Assembly (NCBI RefSeq): GCF_011764445.1
Contig: NZ_BLPG01000001.1
Span: 1,612,001 to 1,676,000, forward strand
Direction of reading: 5' to 3'
Source: Phytohabitans rumicis
Lineage (GTDB): Bacteria > Actinomycetota > Actinomycetes > Mycobacteriales > Micromonosporaceae
DNA length: 64,000 nucleotides
Position 1 is the stretch's first letter; every line of letters starts with the position of its first letter. This document shows, in pieces, positions 8,972-18,631 of this stretch. Under the pieces are notes generated by a model, which saw only the letters and a list, made by a program, of their open reading frames with translations, did no database searches and was not told the origin of the DNA. Position numbers and translations under genes: made by a program.

Positions 8972-9036
8972 GGAGCGGTTCCTTCCCTTCACGCTAGGAG
9001 CCCGCTCAGTATGTCGCGTCGCGGCGTAGATGTGAA

Positions 9037-9055
9037 GCGGAACTTACATTCGCAT
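9037..9055. promoter_or_regulatory. Putative TetR operator ahead of the GlcG-pcaFIJ operon
   Basis: GCGGAACTTACATTCGCAT matches, on the opposite strand, the site at 9875-9895 upstream of the Rieske operon. The two copies frame the tetR gene at 9065-9706. This site lies between the tetR stop and the GlcG start at 8971, where it could control the beta-ketoadipate operon. Confidence 0.5.
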
Positions 9056-9064
9056 CACCGAGGC

Positions 9065-9706
9065 TCACCGCGCTGGCGTGCCGAGGAGGTACAGGCAGGC
9101 GACGCCCACGAGCTCGTCGGTGAGTCGGCGCCACGACAGAGGCCGCTTGGACTCGAATCGTTCGCCGTGCAGCACGCGGTTCATACAGGCCGCGTACACC
9201 AAGCGATAGGCGACATCCAGGCGCAACTCCGGCTCTGGATCGTCGATCATCGGCACGATCGGCTCCAGGAACTGCCGGAATACGTGACCGGCATCGACGC
9301 TGGCCTCGGACCCGACCCGAGCCACCGCGGGATCGGTGGTGGCCGCGGTGACGAAGACCCGCATCAGGCGCTCGTGCGCGTGAAACGTCCCGGTAATCCC
9401 GGCGACCGCCGAGGCGACCAGCCCGGTCGGATCTGCGCGCAACGGCTTGAAGCGGCGAATGATGTCAGCGCGAAACTTGTCGATCATGTCGTGCTGCAAG
9501 GCCGCGGTCAGGCGATCCTTGTCGCCGAACCTCCGGTAGACGCTGCCCACCGAGACGCCCGCCCGAGAAGCGACGGCGGCGATGGTGAGCCCCTCGGTGC
9601 CGCCCTCTTCAAGCAAGGCCGTACCGGCCTCCAGGATCCGCTGCTGGGTTACCCGGCTGCGCGCCTGCTGCGCCGGCGGCAGATCGAGCGACGTTTCGGT
9701 ACTCAC
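9065..9706 (-). CDS. TetR-family transcriptional regulator
   Basis: A 213-residue regulator. The N-terminal helix-turn-helix occupies about residues 18-65 (VTQQRILEAGTALLEEGG, then VASRAGVSVGSVYRRFGDKD), followed by an all-helical ligand domain. It lies between the leftward GlcG-pcaFIJ operon and the rightward Rieske operon. A shared near-palindromic sequence occurs on both sides (9037-9055 and 9875-9895), so it probably represses both operons and itself. The inducer is likely an intermediate of the pathway, but that is inference. Confidence 0.85.
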   Translation of the reverse strand: MSTETSLDLPPAQQARSRVTQQRILEAGTALLEEGGTEGLTIAAVASRAGVSVGSVYRRFGDKDRLTAALQHDMIDKFRADIIRRFKPLRADPTGLVASAVAGITGTFHAHERLMRVFVTAATTDPAVARVGSEASVDAGHVFRQFLEPIVPMIDDPEPELRLDVAYRLVYAACMNRVLHGERFESKRPLSWRRLTDELVGVACLYLLGTPAR

Positions 9707-9854
9707 GGCCTCAGCGTAGAGGCAGACCGGCGCCTTTGGCCGCCAGCGTCCGCTCCGGCAGCCCCGTCTCGGCGCTGCTCAGCCGACGACGCGGGGCCGA
9801 GGACGGCCCGGTCAGGGCGTCCCGTGCCAGCCAACGAACGCCTGGAAGTGACCC

Positions 9855-9895
9855 TTGACACGCCACGAAGCAAAATGCGAATGTGAATTCCGCAT
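9855..9895 (+). promoter_or_regulatory. Promoter with overlapping TetR operator upstream of the Rieske operon
   Basis: TTGACA at 9855-9860 is a good -35 element, with a weak -10 (GAATGT) about 18 bases on. The near-palindrome at 9875-9895, core GCGAATGTGAATTCCGC, covers the -10 region and matches the site at 9037. A repressor bound here would block transcription of the oxygenase genes starting at 9991. The 284-bp gap (9707-9990) shows no gene. Confidence 0.5.
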
Positions 9896-9990
9896 TTCAT
9901 TTGAGCGCATGACCGGCCCTCGCGGGTGACCGTTTCGCAGCACCTGCCCACGCCGCCGGCTGTGCGCCAGGCTGCCCGGGAGACAGAACG

Positions 9991-11286
9991 ATGACCACCA
10001 CTTCAGAGGTCGACACCGGCACGGGCTACGGCCGCCCGAAACCCTCATACAACGCCCGCCTGCGCGAGGTCGGGCCCGGTACACCCATGGGCGAGGCGCT
10101 GCGTCGCTACTGGCACCCGATCGCCAGCTCGGAAGCGCTCATCGCCGGTGCCCTGCCGCAGAAGACCCGCGTGCTCGGCGAGGACCTGGTCGTCTTCCGG
10201 GACGGCAACGGCAGGCCCGGTGTCGTGATCGAGCGCTGCGCCCACCGCGGGGCCAGCCTCTACTACGGCCGCGTCGAGGACGACGGCATCCGCTGCTGCT
10301 ACCACGGATGGAAGTTCGACGTCCAAGGCCACTGCATCGAGCAGGCGTGCGAGCCGGGGTTGGGGCGCAAGCGCGACGCCGCCCGCCAGCCGTGGTACCC
10401 GGCCGCGGAGCGGTACGGCCTGGTCTTCGTCTACATGGGCCCGCCCGCGCTCAAGCCCGAGCTGCCCCGCTACGACGCGCTGGAGAACCCCGCGGAGGAC
10501 GAAAGGTACTTCGCGAGCTGGCCTGTCCCCCACGCCGCGGTCACCGGCATGCCGGCGGACTTCAGCTGGCTCAACATCTACGAGAACTCCGCCGACCCCA
10601 CGCACGTCACCTGGCTGCACTCCACGCACAGCGGGTACCAGATGATGGGCACCGGCACCTTCGGCTACCCCGAGAACTTCTTCGACCCGGCCACCATCGC
10701 CGAGCGCTTGACGTACGAGCGCACCGACCACGGCCTGAAGTACACCCAGCGATTCGAGGTCGAGGACGAGGCCGGCGAGGTCACCGAGTACGGCTTCGCG
10801 GTCGAGCAGCAGCTACCCAACGTCTTCGGCCTGCCGGACTACGTGAAGGTGACTCCCGATGGGCGACCGGACCAGTTGCTGTGGGTCGTACCCTCCGACG
10901 ACACCAGCCACCGGCTCTTCTTCTCGATCCGCACGAACGATCCCGAGCGAATGGTCCGCTTCGTGATCGGCATTACGCAGAACGGCAAGCAGAACTTCGA
11001 GCTGACCGACGAGGAGCGCCACCGGTTCCCCGGTGATGCGGAGGCTCAAGGCTCGCAGGGAGCGATCACCCTGGACTCCGAGGAGACCTTGGCCACCGGC
11101 GACCGCGGCGTGGTCATGTTGCGTCGCATGCTTCTCGCGATGGCCGACGACGTCGAGGCCGGGCGCGACCCGATCAACATCATCCGTGATCCGTCGGAGG
11201 TCCACCACACGCAGTCGGGTCTGTTCACCATCGGCAAGCGGCGGGCCGTCGACAGCGCTGACGCCGCGGCCACCGCTGGAGTCTGA
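9991..11286 (+). CDS. Rieske 2Fe-2S aromatic oxygenase, alpha subunit
   Basis: A 431-residue terminal oxygenase of the phthalate dioxygenase/vanillate demethylase type. The Rieske cluster ligands are C83 and H85 (ERCAHRG) and C102 and H105 (CCYHGW). The mononuclear iron site is seen at NSADPTHVTWLH (H205, H210). It should hydroxylate or O-demethylate an aromatic ring, using electrons from the next gene product. No separate small subunit is present, as expected for this single-subunit class. The reductase follows 9 bases on. Expression is probably controlled by the TetR site just upstream. Demethylase and ring hydroxylase cannot be told apart here. Confidence 0.88.
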   Translation: MTTTSEVDTGTGYGRPKPSYNARLREVGPGTPMGEALRRYWHPIASSEALIAGALPQKTRVLGEDLVVFRDGNGRPGVVIERCAHRGASLYYGRVEDDGIRCCYHGWKFDVQGHCIEQACEPGLGRKRDAARQPWYPAAERYGLVFVYMGPPALKPELPRYDALENPAEDERYFASWPVPHAAVTGMPADFSWLNIYENSADPTHVTWLHSTHSGYQMMGTGTFGYPENFFDPATIAERLTYERTDHGLKYTQRFEVEDEAGEVTEYGFAVEQQLPNVFGLPDYVKVTPDGRPDQLLWVVPSDDTSHRLFFSIRTNDPERMVRFVIGITQNGKQNFELTDEERHRFPGDAEAQGSQGAITLDSEETLATGDRGVVMLRRMLLAMADDVEAGRDPINIIRDPSEVHHTQSGLFTIGKRRAVDSADAAATAGV

Positions 11287-11295
11287 GCAGGAACG

Positions 11296-12258
11296 ATGGG
11301 CACCGAGTGGCTCGACACCATCGTGGACGCCCGGTACGACGCGACTGCCCGGATCGTGGTGCTCGACCTGGTCAGTCCCGACGAGGTCGAGCTGCCGGAG
11401 TTCGCCGCCGGCGCCCACGTCGACGTGCTGGTGGACGGCGCCGCCGGTCTGGTCCGCCAGTACTCCCTGTGCGGGCCGCCGCACGAGCGCACCCGATATC
11501 GGCTGGCAGTGCTGGCCGAGACGGCGTCGCGCGGCGGCTCGCTGGGCATGCATCGACTCCGCAAGGGCGACCGGCTGCGGATCTCCCTCCCGCGGAACAG
11601 GTTCGGACTCTCGCACGAGGCACGTCGCCATCTGCTGGTGGCCGGCGGTATCGGCATCACTCCCCTGCTGGCGATGGCGCACGCGCTCGAAGCCAGCGGC
11701 GCGGAGTACGAGTTGCACTACTGCGCTCGAAGCCGGGCAGACTCAGCGTTCCTGACCGAGTTGGAGCACAACCCGCACATTCGGCTCCACTTCGATGATG
11801 GCCCCGACGAGCAGCGGTTCCGCACTGCCACCGACATCGGCCCGCCCGACCCCGAGACGGCGATCTACGTCTGTGGCCCCGGCGGCTTCATGGACTTCGT
11901 GATCTCCGCCGCGCTCGAAGCGGGTTGGCGCGCCGAAGCGATCCACAAGGAGCGCTTCACGCCCGTGCAGGACGCCACCCCAAAGGCTGCCGGCGGGACT
12001 TTCACCGTGCGGCTTGCCAAGACCGGCGGCGAGTACGAGATCAAGGAAGGCGAGAGCATCCTCGACGTCCTGCTCGCCAACGACGTGGACGCCCCCTACT
12101 CGTGCCAGCAGGGAATCTGCGGTGAGTGCATCGTGCGCGTACTCGCCGGAGAGCCGGACCACCGCGACGACATCCTGACCGATCGTGAGCGCGCCGACGG
12201 CATGTTCACCCCGTGCTCATCGCGAGCACACTCACCGATTCTGGAGCTCGACCTATGA
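11296..12258 (+). CDS. VanB/phthalate-dioxygenase-reductase-type oxidoreductase
   Basis: A 320-residue flavin and iron-sulfur reductase. The flavin-binding motif RQYSLCG is near residue 53, the NAD-binding domain has AGGIGITPLLAMAHAL and YVCGPGGFM, and the C-terminal plant-type ferredoxin domain has CQQGICGEC plus a later cysteine (TPCSS) as cluster ligands. The domain order is that of the VanB/PDR class, which carries electrons from NAD(P)H directly to a Rieske oxygenase, here the gene upstream. The stop overlaps the next start (ATGA at 12255). Confidence 0.9.
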   Translation: MGTEWLDTIVDARYDATARIVVLDLVSPDEVELPEFAAGAHVDVLVDGAAGLVRQYSLCGPPHERTRYRLAVLAETASRGGSLGMHRLRKGDRLRISLPRNRFGLSHEARRHLLVAGGIGITPLLAMAHALEASGAEYELHYCARSRADSAFLTELEHNPHIRLHFDDGPDEQRFRTATDIGPPDPETAIYVCGPGGFMDFVISAALEAGWRAEAIHKERFTPVQDATPKAAGGTFTVRLAKTGGEYEIKEGESILDVLLANDVDAPYSCQQGICGECIVRVLAGEPDHRDDILTDRERADGMFTPCSSRAHSPILELDL

Positions 12259-12659
12259 CAACCGCGACGACCGCGACCACCACGACCGTCCAGGCGATCG
12301 AGCAGGCAGAGGCAGCCTGGCTCGTGGCTCTCACCGAGGGCGAAGAAGCGATGACCGCCCTCATGCTGGAGGACAGCCACGTCGTCCATGGCCCGGTCGG
12401 AAAGATCGACGGCCGGGAGAGCTTCGCCCATTTCGCGTCGACCCGCCGCCGCACCGTTTTCGCCAAGGCCGAGGAGCTCGGCATCACCGTGCGGGGCAAT
12501 ACCGCGATCACCACGTGCCTCCAGGAGATGCACATCGTCTTCGACGAGACCCTGCCGCCGTTCCCGATCCAAGAGGCAGTGACTCGGGTCTGGGAGCAGA
12601 CCGCGGAGGGCTGGCGCTTGGCGCACATGCACCAGGCCAAGCGCATGCCGCCGGGCTGA
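12255..12659 (+). CDS. NTF2/SnoaL-like protein
   Basis: A 134-residue protein with the NTF2-like pattern: an N-terminal helix (AIEQAEAAWLVALTEG), a core HVVHGPVGKIDGRESF, and a C-terminal RVWEQTAEGWRLAHMHQAK strand pair. ATG 12255 is chosen because it overlaps the reductase stop. Members act as small hydrolases, isomerases or non-catalytic partners, so the role is unknown. A clear paralogue lies at 20737-21128 (AQAEAAWLVAITKG, VVHGPVGNVHDRERF). Both copies therefore travel with this pathway, one beside the oxygenase and one beside the transporter. Confidence 0.75.
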   Translation: MTTATTATTTTVQAIEQAEAAWLVALTEGEEAMTALMLEDSHVVHGPVGKIDGRESFAHFASTRRRTVFAKAEELGITVRGNTAITTCLQEMHIVFDETLPPFPIQEAVTRVWEQTAEGWRLAHMHQAKRMPPG

Positions 12660-12665
12660 CACCGC

Positions 12666-12682
12666 TGTCCGATCAATGAACA
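12666..12682. promoter_or_regulatory. IclR-type operator, site 1 (ALDH operon, island A)
   Basis: TGTCCGATCAATGAACA differs at only two positions from the site at 58178 (TGTTCGTTCAATGAACA). Both are followed by AC and then GG, and both lie just upstream of the paralogous aldehyde dehydrogenases. It sits in the gap between the NTF2-like gene and the dehydrogenase start at 12773, so it should control the hydroxyquinol genes. Confidence 0.6.
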
Positions 12683-12772
12683 ACGGGGTTCAAGGCTTGA
12701 CGCCGGCCACAGAGAGTTCGACACAACTGGGTTCGTGCGGCGATCGCCGCCGTCGTGGAGGTAAGGCGACAC

Positions 12773-14244
12773 ATGTCAGTTACTGAGACCGAGGTCCGGA
12801 CCTGCGACCTCCTCATCGCAGGCGAGCACGTCGCGGCCAAGGACGGCCGCTACTTCGAGACGACCGAGGCCCTGACCGGCGAACCGATCGCGCGGGTCGC
12901 GGCAGCCTCCGTCGACGATGTCAACCTTGCCGTGGACGCCGCGGCGGCTGCCCTTGCGCAGTGGTCGAGCCTTCCGCCGGCTGCACGGCGGTCGGTGCTG
13001 GAGCGTGCGGCCGTCCTGCTCGGCGAACGCACCGGCGAGATAGTCGCCACGATGAGCCGCGAGATGGGTGCCACGCTCCCCTGGTGCGGCTTCAACGTGC
13101 ACGTCGCGAAGGGCATGCTCGTCGAGGCGGCAGCCCAGGCGTACGCGGCCGTCGGCGAGGTCATCCCGTCGGACGTGCCCGGCCTGACCGCCCTCGGCGT
13201 GCGCCAGCCGGTCGGCGTTGTCGTCGGCATCGCACCGTGGAACGCACCGCTGATCCTCGGCGTGCGCGCCGTCGTGTGGCCGCTGGTGTGGGGCAACACC
13301 GTGGTGCTGAAGTCATCCGAGCAGACGCCACTCACCCAGGCCGCCATCGTCCAGGTGCTGCACGATGCGGGCGTGCCCGCCGGAGCGGTCAACCTCATCA
13401 GCAACGCGCCCGAAGACGGTCCGAGCGTCGTCGAGGCGCTGATCGCCCACCCGGCCGTGACTCGTGTGAACTTCACCGGATCGAGCCGGGTCGGCCGTAT
13501 CGTCGGCGAACTCGGCGGTCGCTACCTGACCCGGGTGGTCCTCGAGCTCGGCGGCAAGGCGCCTCTCCTGGTCCTTCCCGACGCGGACCTGGAGGAGGCC
13601 GCCGCCGCGGCCAGCTTCGGCGCCTTCATGAACCAGGGCGAGATCTGCATGTCGACCGAGCGCGTCATCGTCGACAGCGCTGTCGCCGACGATCTCTCCT
13701 CCCGCCTGGCCGAGCGTGCCGCCAAGCTTGTCGTCGGCCCCCGAGCGATCCCACCTCTCAGATCGGTCCGCTGGTCCACGCCCGCGCCCGCGACCACGTG
13801 ATGGCGCTCATCGAGGACGCCCGTGACAAGGGTGCGCAGATCCTGACCGGTGGCACGGCCGACGGCCTGTTCGTGAAGCCCACCGTGCTGCGCGGTGTCA
13901 CGCCGGACATGCGCATCTACGGCGAGGAGTCCTTCGGACCGGTCGTCTCGATCATCGAGGTGGACTCCACCGACGAAGCCGTCGCGGTCGCCAACGACAC
14001 CGAGTACGGGCTCTCCGCCGCGGTCTTCGGCAGGGATGCGGCCGCCGCGCTCGACGTGGCCCGCCGCATCAAGTCCGGCATCTGCCACATCAACGGCGCC
14101 ACCGTGCACGACGAGCCCCAGATGCCCTTCGGCGGCGTCGGCGCCAGCGGCTGGGGCCGATTCGGCTCCCGCGCCGCGCTGGAAGAGTTCACCGAGCTGC
14201 GCTGGATCACCATCCAGTCCGGATCCCGCCACTACCCCATCTGA
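12773..14244 (+). CDS. Aldehyde dehydrogenase, salicylaldehyde/vanillin-dehydrogenase-like (one frameshift)
   Basis: An NAD(P)-dependent aldehyde dehydrogenase of about 490 residues, predicted to oxidise an aromatic aldehyde to the acid. It has the IAPWNAPLILG segment, FTGSSRVGR, the catalytic glutamate in LELGGKAP and the nucleophilic cysteine in GEICMSTER. The frame breaks in a C run near 13740. Adding one C gives VVGPPSDPTSQIGP and 491 codons. ATG 12773 follows a strong site, GGAGGTAAGG. The intact paralogue at 56659-58113 ends with the same EFTELRWITIQSG segment. It heads a rightward operon with the NTF2-like, maleylacetate reductase and dioxygenase genes. Confidence 0.87.
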
Positions 14245-14284
14245 TGATGCGGCGACTGTCGAAGACCAGATCGGAGATCGCACG

Positions 14285-14881
14285 ATGTCGCAGGCCGACG
14301 ACGACCGCCACGAGATCCGGCAGCTCATCGAGGACTGGGCGCTGTGGCGCGATGCCGGGCAGTGGAGCCGCTTCGCCACGGTCTGGCATCCGCGCGACGG
14401 CTCGATGAGCGCCACCTGGTTCCACGGAAGCGCCACCGACTTCATCAAGGCCAGCCGTGAAGGCTTCGAGAACGGAGTCAGCATCCTCCACTTCCTGGGC
14501 GGCCACGCCGCGGACATCGCCGGCGACCGAGCCATCGCCCAGACGAAAATGACTATCAACCAGCGCGCGAGCATCGACGGCGTCGAGGTCGATGTCGTCT
14601 GCACCGGCCGCTTCTACGACTTCCTCTCCCGCCACGAGGGGCGCTGGACGATCGTGCGCCGGCAGCCGATCTACGAGAAGGACCGGCTCGACGTCGTCGA
14701 CCCCGCTGCCACACTGACGTTGGATCCGGAACTCCTGGGTCGGTTTCCGACCGGATATCGCCACTTGGCCTACCTGCAGACCAAGGCGGGTTTTACGGTG
14801 CGGGAAGGGCTTCCCGGCCTCACCGGCGGGGCGGTCGAGCAACTCTATGCCGACGGCGCGCAATGGCTGGCTGGAGGATGA
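14285..14881 (+). CDS. NTF2-like (SnoaL) domain protein
   Basis: A 198-residue protein with an N-terminal NTF2-like fold, starting DRHEIRQLIEDWALWRDAG and continuing with FATVWHPRDGSMSATWFHG, then IVRRQPIYEKDRLDVVDP. This pattern resembles polyketide cyclase, dehydratase or small dioxygenase beta-subunit folds. It is longer than the two other NTF2-like proteins nearby and not close to them. It lies between the aldehyde dehydrogenase and the maleylacetate reductase, so it probably acts on an intermediate of the same route. No catalytic residue can be assigned. Confidence 0.72.
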   Translation: MSQADDDRHEIRQLIEDWALWRDAGQWSRFATVWHPRDGSMSATWFHGSATDFIKASREGFENGVSILHFLGGHAADIAGDRAIAQTKMTINQRASIDGVEVDVVCTGRFYDFLSRHEGRWTIVRRQPIYEKDRLDVVDPAATLTLDPELLGRFPTGYRHLAYLQTKAGFTVREGLPGLTGGAVEQLYADGAQWLAGG

Positions 14882-14883
14882 CG

Positions 14884-15951
14884 ATGAGGTTCACTCACGA
14901 GACCCTTCCCCAGCGGGTGGTGTTCGCGGCCGGGGCGTCGCCCGCCGCCGTGGCTGCCGAGGTCCAGGCGCTCGGCGGTTCCAAGGTCATACTGATCGCG
15001 TCGGACCGCGAGAAGGAGTTGGCCGACCCCATCGCCAAGCAGATCCCCGTCGTGCTGCGTCACGAGGAGGTCGTGATGCACGTGCCGGTCGAGGTCGCGC
15101 GACGAGCCCGTCATGCGGCGGCCGGCGCGGGCGCGGACATCCTGGTCAGCGTCGGCGGCGGCTCGACCACGGGGCTGGCCAAGGCGGTGGCGATGACCAC
15201 CGGGCTGCCGATCGTCGCGGTACCCACCACCTACGCCGGCTCCGAGGCGACCAACGTGTGGGGCCTGACCGAGGGCGAGACCAAGACCACCGGCATGGAC
15301 AACAAGGTGCTGCCCGCGTCAGTCGTGTACGACGCCAGTCTGCTGACCACGCTGCCCGGTGAGATGACCGTGGCCAGCGGCCTGAACGCGATGGCGCACT
15401 GCGTGGACTCGATGTGGGGGCCACGGACCGACCCGATCGACCGGGCGCTGGCGCACGAGGCCATCCGCGCACTGGCGGCCGGCCTGCCGGCGGTGGCCGA
15501 CGACTCGACGAGCGTCGAGGGCATCGAGCAGACGCTGTACGGCGCCTACCTCGCCGCTGTCGCGTTCGCCTCGGCCGGCTCCGGGATGCATCACAAGATC
15601 TGCCACGTCCTCGGCGGCATGTTCAACCTCCCGCACGCACAGACCCACGCGGTCGTGCTGCCTTACGTGCTGGCCTTCAACGCCTCGCACGCCCCCGAGG
15701 CGGAGGCGCGTATCGCCCAGGCATTCGGCGCGGTGTTCGGCACCCAGACGGCCAGCGCCGGCCTGGCCGCCCTGCGCCAGGTGCTGGACGCGCCGAGGGC
15801 GCTGCGCGACTACGGCATGCCGAAGGTCGGCATTGCCAAGGCGCTCGGGCCGATCATGACGGCGATCCCGGCCAACAACCCCAGCCCCGTCACCGAGGAG
15901 AACCTGACCGCGCTGCTGGAGGCGGCGTGGGCCGGCGACCCGATCAGCTGA
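14884..15951 (+). CDS. Maleylacetate reductase
   Basis: A 355-residue iron-containing alcohol dehydrogenase family enzyme, predicted to reduce maleylacetate to beta-ketoadipate. It has the nucleotide-binding [27 protein letters not shown], and the metal-site histidine region ([23 protein letters not shown]). ATG 14884 is preferred over 14878 because GGAGG is better spaced and the paralogue at 61.1-62.1 kb also starts MRF. The following gene makes its substrate, so the pair converts hydroxyquinol to beta-ketoadipate, which the CoA transferase and thiolase at 6-8.5 kb can finish. Confidence 0.9.
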   Translation: MRFTHETLPQRVVFAAGASPAAVAAEVQALGGSKVILIASDREKELADPIAKQIPVVLRHEEVVMHVPVEVARRARHAAAGAGADILVSVGGGSTTGLAKAVAMTTGLPIVAVPTTYAGSEATNVWGLTEGETKTTGMDNKVLPASVVYDASLLTTLPGEMTVASGLNAMAHCVDSMWGPRTDPIDRALAHEAIRALAAGLPAVADDSTSVEGIEQTLYGAYLAAVAFASAGSGMHHKICHVLGGMFNLPHAQTHAVVLPYVLAFNASHAPEAEARIAQAFGAVFGTQTASAGLAALRQVLDAPRALRDYGMPKVGIAKALGPIMTAIPANNPSPVTEENLTALLEAAWAGDPIS

Positions 15952-15962
15952 AGGAGCCCGTC

Positions 15963-16900
15963 ATGGCTACCTACGTCAACCCCGGCGCGGCCGAGGCGGG
16001 TGTCCACGGCACGATCTACCGCGAGGTGTCGCCGCAGCAGCAGGCAGTCGAGCAGCGGCTCGTCGACAACGTCGTGGCCTCCTTCGACGCCTGCGCCGAC
16101 CCGCGCCTGAAGGAGCTCATGGTCTGCCTGGTCAAGCACTTGCACTCCTTCATCCGCGAGGTCCGGCTGACCGAGAAGGAGTGGGGGGCGGCGATCGACT
16201 TCCTCACCAAGGCCGGCCACATCACCGACGACGTCCGGCAGGAGTTCATCCTGCTGTCCGACACCCTCGGCGCGAGCATGCAGACGATCAACGTGAGCAA
16301 CCAGGCATACCAGGGCGCCACCGAGGCGACCGTCTTCGGGCCGTTCTTCGTCGAGGATTCCCCGCAGATCGAGTTCGGCGGTGACGTGGCCTTCGGTGCC
16401 CCCGGCGAGCCTTGCTGGGTCGAGGGGACCGTCACCGACACCGACGGCAACCCGCTCGGTGGCGCCCGAATCGAGGTCTGGGAGGCTGACGAGGACGGGC
16501 TCTACGACGTGCAGTACGACGCTGATAAGCGCGCCGGCCGCGGCCATCTCTTCTCCGCGGCCGACGGCAGCTACCGCTTCTGGGGCCTCACTCCGACGCC
16601 GTACCCCATCCCCAACGACGGACCCGTCGGCAAGATGCTCGACGCGGTCGGCCGCTCACCACTGCGCGCCAGCCACCTGCACTTCATGGTGTCCCACGAG
16701 GGGGCGCGCACGCTGGTGACCCACATCTTCCCGGAGGGCGACCCGATCGGCCGCAAGGACACCGTCTTCGGCGTGAAGGACTCACTAATCAAACGGTTCG
16801 AGCGGCAGCCCGCCGGCACGCCAACGCCCGACGGACGCGTCATCGACCGCACGTGGAGCCGGGTGCGCTTCGACATCGTCCTCGCCCCGCGGGCGTGTGA
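15963..16900 (+). CDS. Hydroxyquinol 1,2-dioxygenase (3' frameshift)
   Basis: An intradiol dioxygenase of about 312 residues. An N-terminal helical dimerisation domain holds [16 protein letters not shown]. The catalytic beta domain has [28 protein letters not shown] and SHLHFMV, with two tyrosines and two histidines as iron ligands. It cleaves hydroxyquinol (1,2,4-trihydroxybenzene) to maleylacetate. As written the frame runs on to 17123 over the opposite-strand gene. One added C near 16886 gives the family ending [10 protein letters not shown] and a TGA at 16898-16900, identical to the end of the paralogue at 60223-61110. Chlorocatechol or catechol cleavage is a less likely alternative given the adjacent maleylacetate reductase. 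Confidence 0.88.
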
Positions 16901-16921
16901 CTGCGCCTGCCGCAGCGGTGC

Positions 16922-18625
16922 TCATGCATCGATCTCGATGCCGCCGAACGGACCTCCGCCCATCAGGACACGCTCCTCCGGAGGAACGGGCGCCAGGCTC
17001 ACTCGCACGTCGATACACGTCGGTCGCCGGGCCGCGAGGGCGGCCTCGATCGCCGGGCGAAGCTGGTCCAGTTCCGTGACGTCGACGCCGTCCGCACCGA
17101 GAGCTCGTGCCACGCCGCTGTAGGAGCCATTCTCCAGGCGGTTGTTGGTGACGCGATCCCGTCCGAAGAGCCACTCCTGCGTGTGCAAGGTGGCGCCCCA
17201 GGCTCGGTTATTGAGGACGATCACAACGACCGGAAGTCCCGCCCGGACGAGGGAGTCGAACTCGGCGAGGCTGTAGCCGACAGCGCCGTCGCCGGTGACG
17301 AGGATCGTCGCCTTGTCGGGGGCCGCGTACTGCGCTCCCAGAGCCACGCCAAAGTTGCTGCCCATCGAACTGAGGTAGCCGTGCCCGAGGTAGTGGGCCA
17401 GCGGCGCGAGCGCGATGGTCTCGGACAGCCACAGCTCTGTCAGAGCGCCGTCGACGACCACGGTGGCCCTGTCGGGGACGCACTCAGCAATCGTGCGGAC
17501 CGCGAGGTACGGGTGGATCGCGTCCTCATCCTTCTCCGCCTCGGTGGCGAGTGCGGACCGCCGGGCGGCCGAGACGTCCCGTAGGCTCCTCCGCCAGTCG
17601 TCACGCCCTGAGGGCACGGGGCTGTCGCCTAGGCGCTCGTTCAGGAGGCCGATCGTGCCGACCGGGTCGGCCTGGATGCCGAACTCGACATCCTGCAGAC
17701 GGCCGAGCTCACGGCCGTCGGGGTCGATCTGGAGTATCCGCGCGCTCTTCGGGAGCAGTCGGCCTGTGCCGAACTGGGTGGCCAATCCGAAGCGCAGCCC
17801 GAGCAGAAGGACAACGTCGGGCCGCTCGTCCTCCGGAACGGTGGCCAGGGTCTGGACGAGACCGACGTGCTGCTCGGAGCCGACGATCGCCCCGAGGCCC
17901 TCATAGTCGGAGAAGAGAGGCACTCCGGTGCGCGCGGCGAACTCATGCAACTGTGCCCGTGCCTCGGCGGTGACGAACGACTTGCCGACCAGCGCGATCG
18001 GCCGCTGGGCAGCGCTGAGCGCCTCGAGGATCTGATCGACGCCACGGGCGGGGGCGATGCCGGTGCCGTCGATCTCGAGGCGGTAGTCCTCGACCTCGTC
18101 GACGTCGACCGGCTGGCGAAGGACGTCCCAGGGAATGTCGAGCAGCACCGGGCCCTTGGGCTCGGACTGTGCGATGCGGATCGCCTGGGCGAGCAGGCGA
18201 GGGATCAGCTCGGCACGGGTAATGCGGTGCGCGAACTTGGTCACCGGGGCTGCCATGGCGATCTGGTCGAACCCGGCCTGCTGGTCGTTGACCTGGTCCA
18301 TCTCCAGTGGACCGGAGCCCGCGATATACAGCACCGCGGTCCGGTCCAGATAGGCGTTGGCGACCGAGGTCAAGACGTTGGTGAAGCCGCCACCGGCCGT
18401 GACGACGGCGACACCCAGATTTCCGGTGACCCGCGCATAGCCCTCGGCCGCGTGGCCGGCGTTCATCTCGTGACGCACGTCGACGATCCGAAGCTTGGCG
18501 TCCACGGCATCCTGGAAGATGCCGTCGACGTGTGCTCCGTTCAGGCCGAAGGCCACGTCGACTCCAGCTCGCCGCAGTGTTCGCACGACGAGCCCACTAC
18601 CGGTCGCGGCAACCATTCGCTGCAC
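16922..18625 (-). CDS. ThDP-dependent enzyme (acetolactate synthase/decarboxylase/lyase-like)
   Basis: A 567-residue three-domain thiamine-diphosphate enzyme, intact. The activating glutamate is in [16 protein letters not shown] near residue 50. The central domain runs through [19 protein letters not shown]. The ThDP motif [15 protein letters not shown]...VLNN is in the C-terminal domain. It could be a 2-oxo-acid decarboxylase, a C-C lyase of the benzaldehyde-lyase type, or a 2-hydroxyacyl-CoA lyase. It starts only 6 bases after the flavin monooxygenase, so the two are co-transcribed. Island B has a different ThDP enzyme, benzoylformate-decarboxylase-like, which suggests both islands use ThDP chemistry to feed an aldehyde to the dehydrogenase. 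Confidence 0.75.
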   Translation of the reverse strand: MQRMVAATGSGLVVRTLRRAGVDVAFGLNGAHVDGIFQDAVDAKLRIVDVRHEMNAGHAAEGYARVTGNLGVAVVTAGGGFTNVLTSVANAYLDRTAVLYIAGSGPLEMDQVNDQQAGFDQIAMAAPVTKFAHRITRAELIPRLLAQAIRIAQSEPKGPVLLDIPWDVLRQPVDVDEVEDYRLEIDGTGIAPARGVDQILEALSAAQRPIALVGKSFVTAEARAQLHEFAARTGVPLFSDYEGLGAIVGSEQHVGLVQTLATVPEDERPDVVLLLGLRFGLATQFGTGRLLPKSARILQIDPDGRELGRLQDVEFGIQADPVGTIGLLNERLGDSPVPSGRDDWRRSLRDVSAARRSALATEAEKDEDAIHPYLAVRTIAECVPDRATVVVDGALTELWLSETIALAPLAHYLGHGYLSSMGSNFGVALGAQYAAPDKATILVTGDGAVGYSLAEFDSLVRAGLPVVVIVLNNRAWGATLHTQEWLFGRDRVTNNRLENGSYSGVARALGADGVDVTELDQLRPAIEAALAARRPTCIDVRVSLAPVPPEERVLMGGGPFGGIEIDA

Positions 18626-18631
18626 CGCCTC

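Noticed and set aside
16901-17123. C-terminal extension of the island A hydroxyquinol dioxygenase
   Set aside because: The paralogue ends [10 protein letters not shown]. One missing C explains the run-on, and the extra part is antisense to the ThDP gene.
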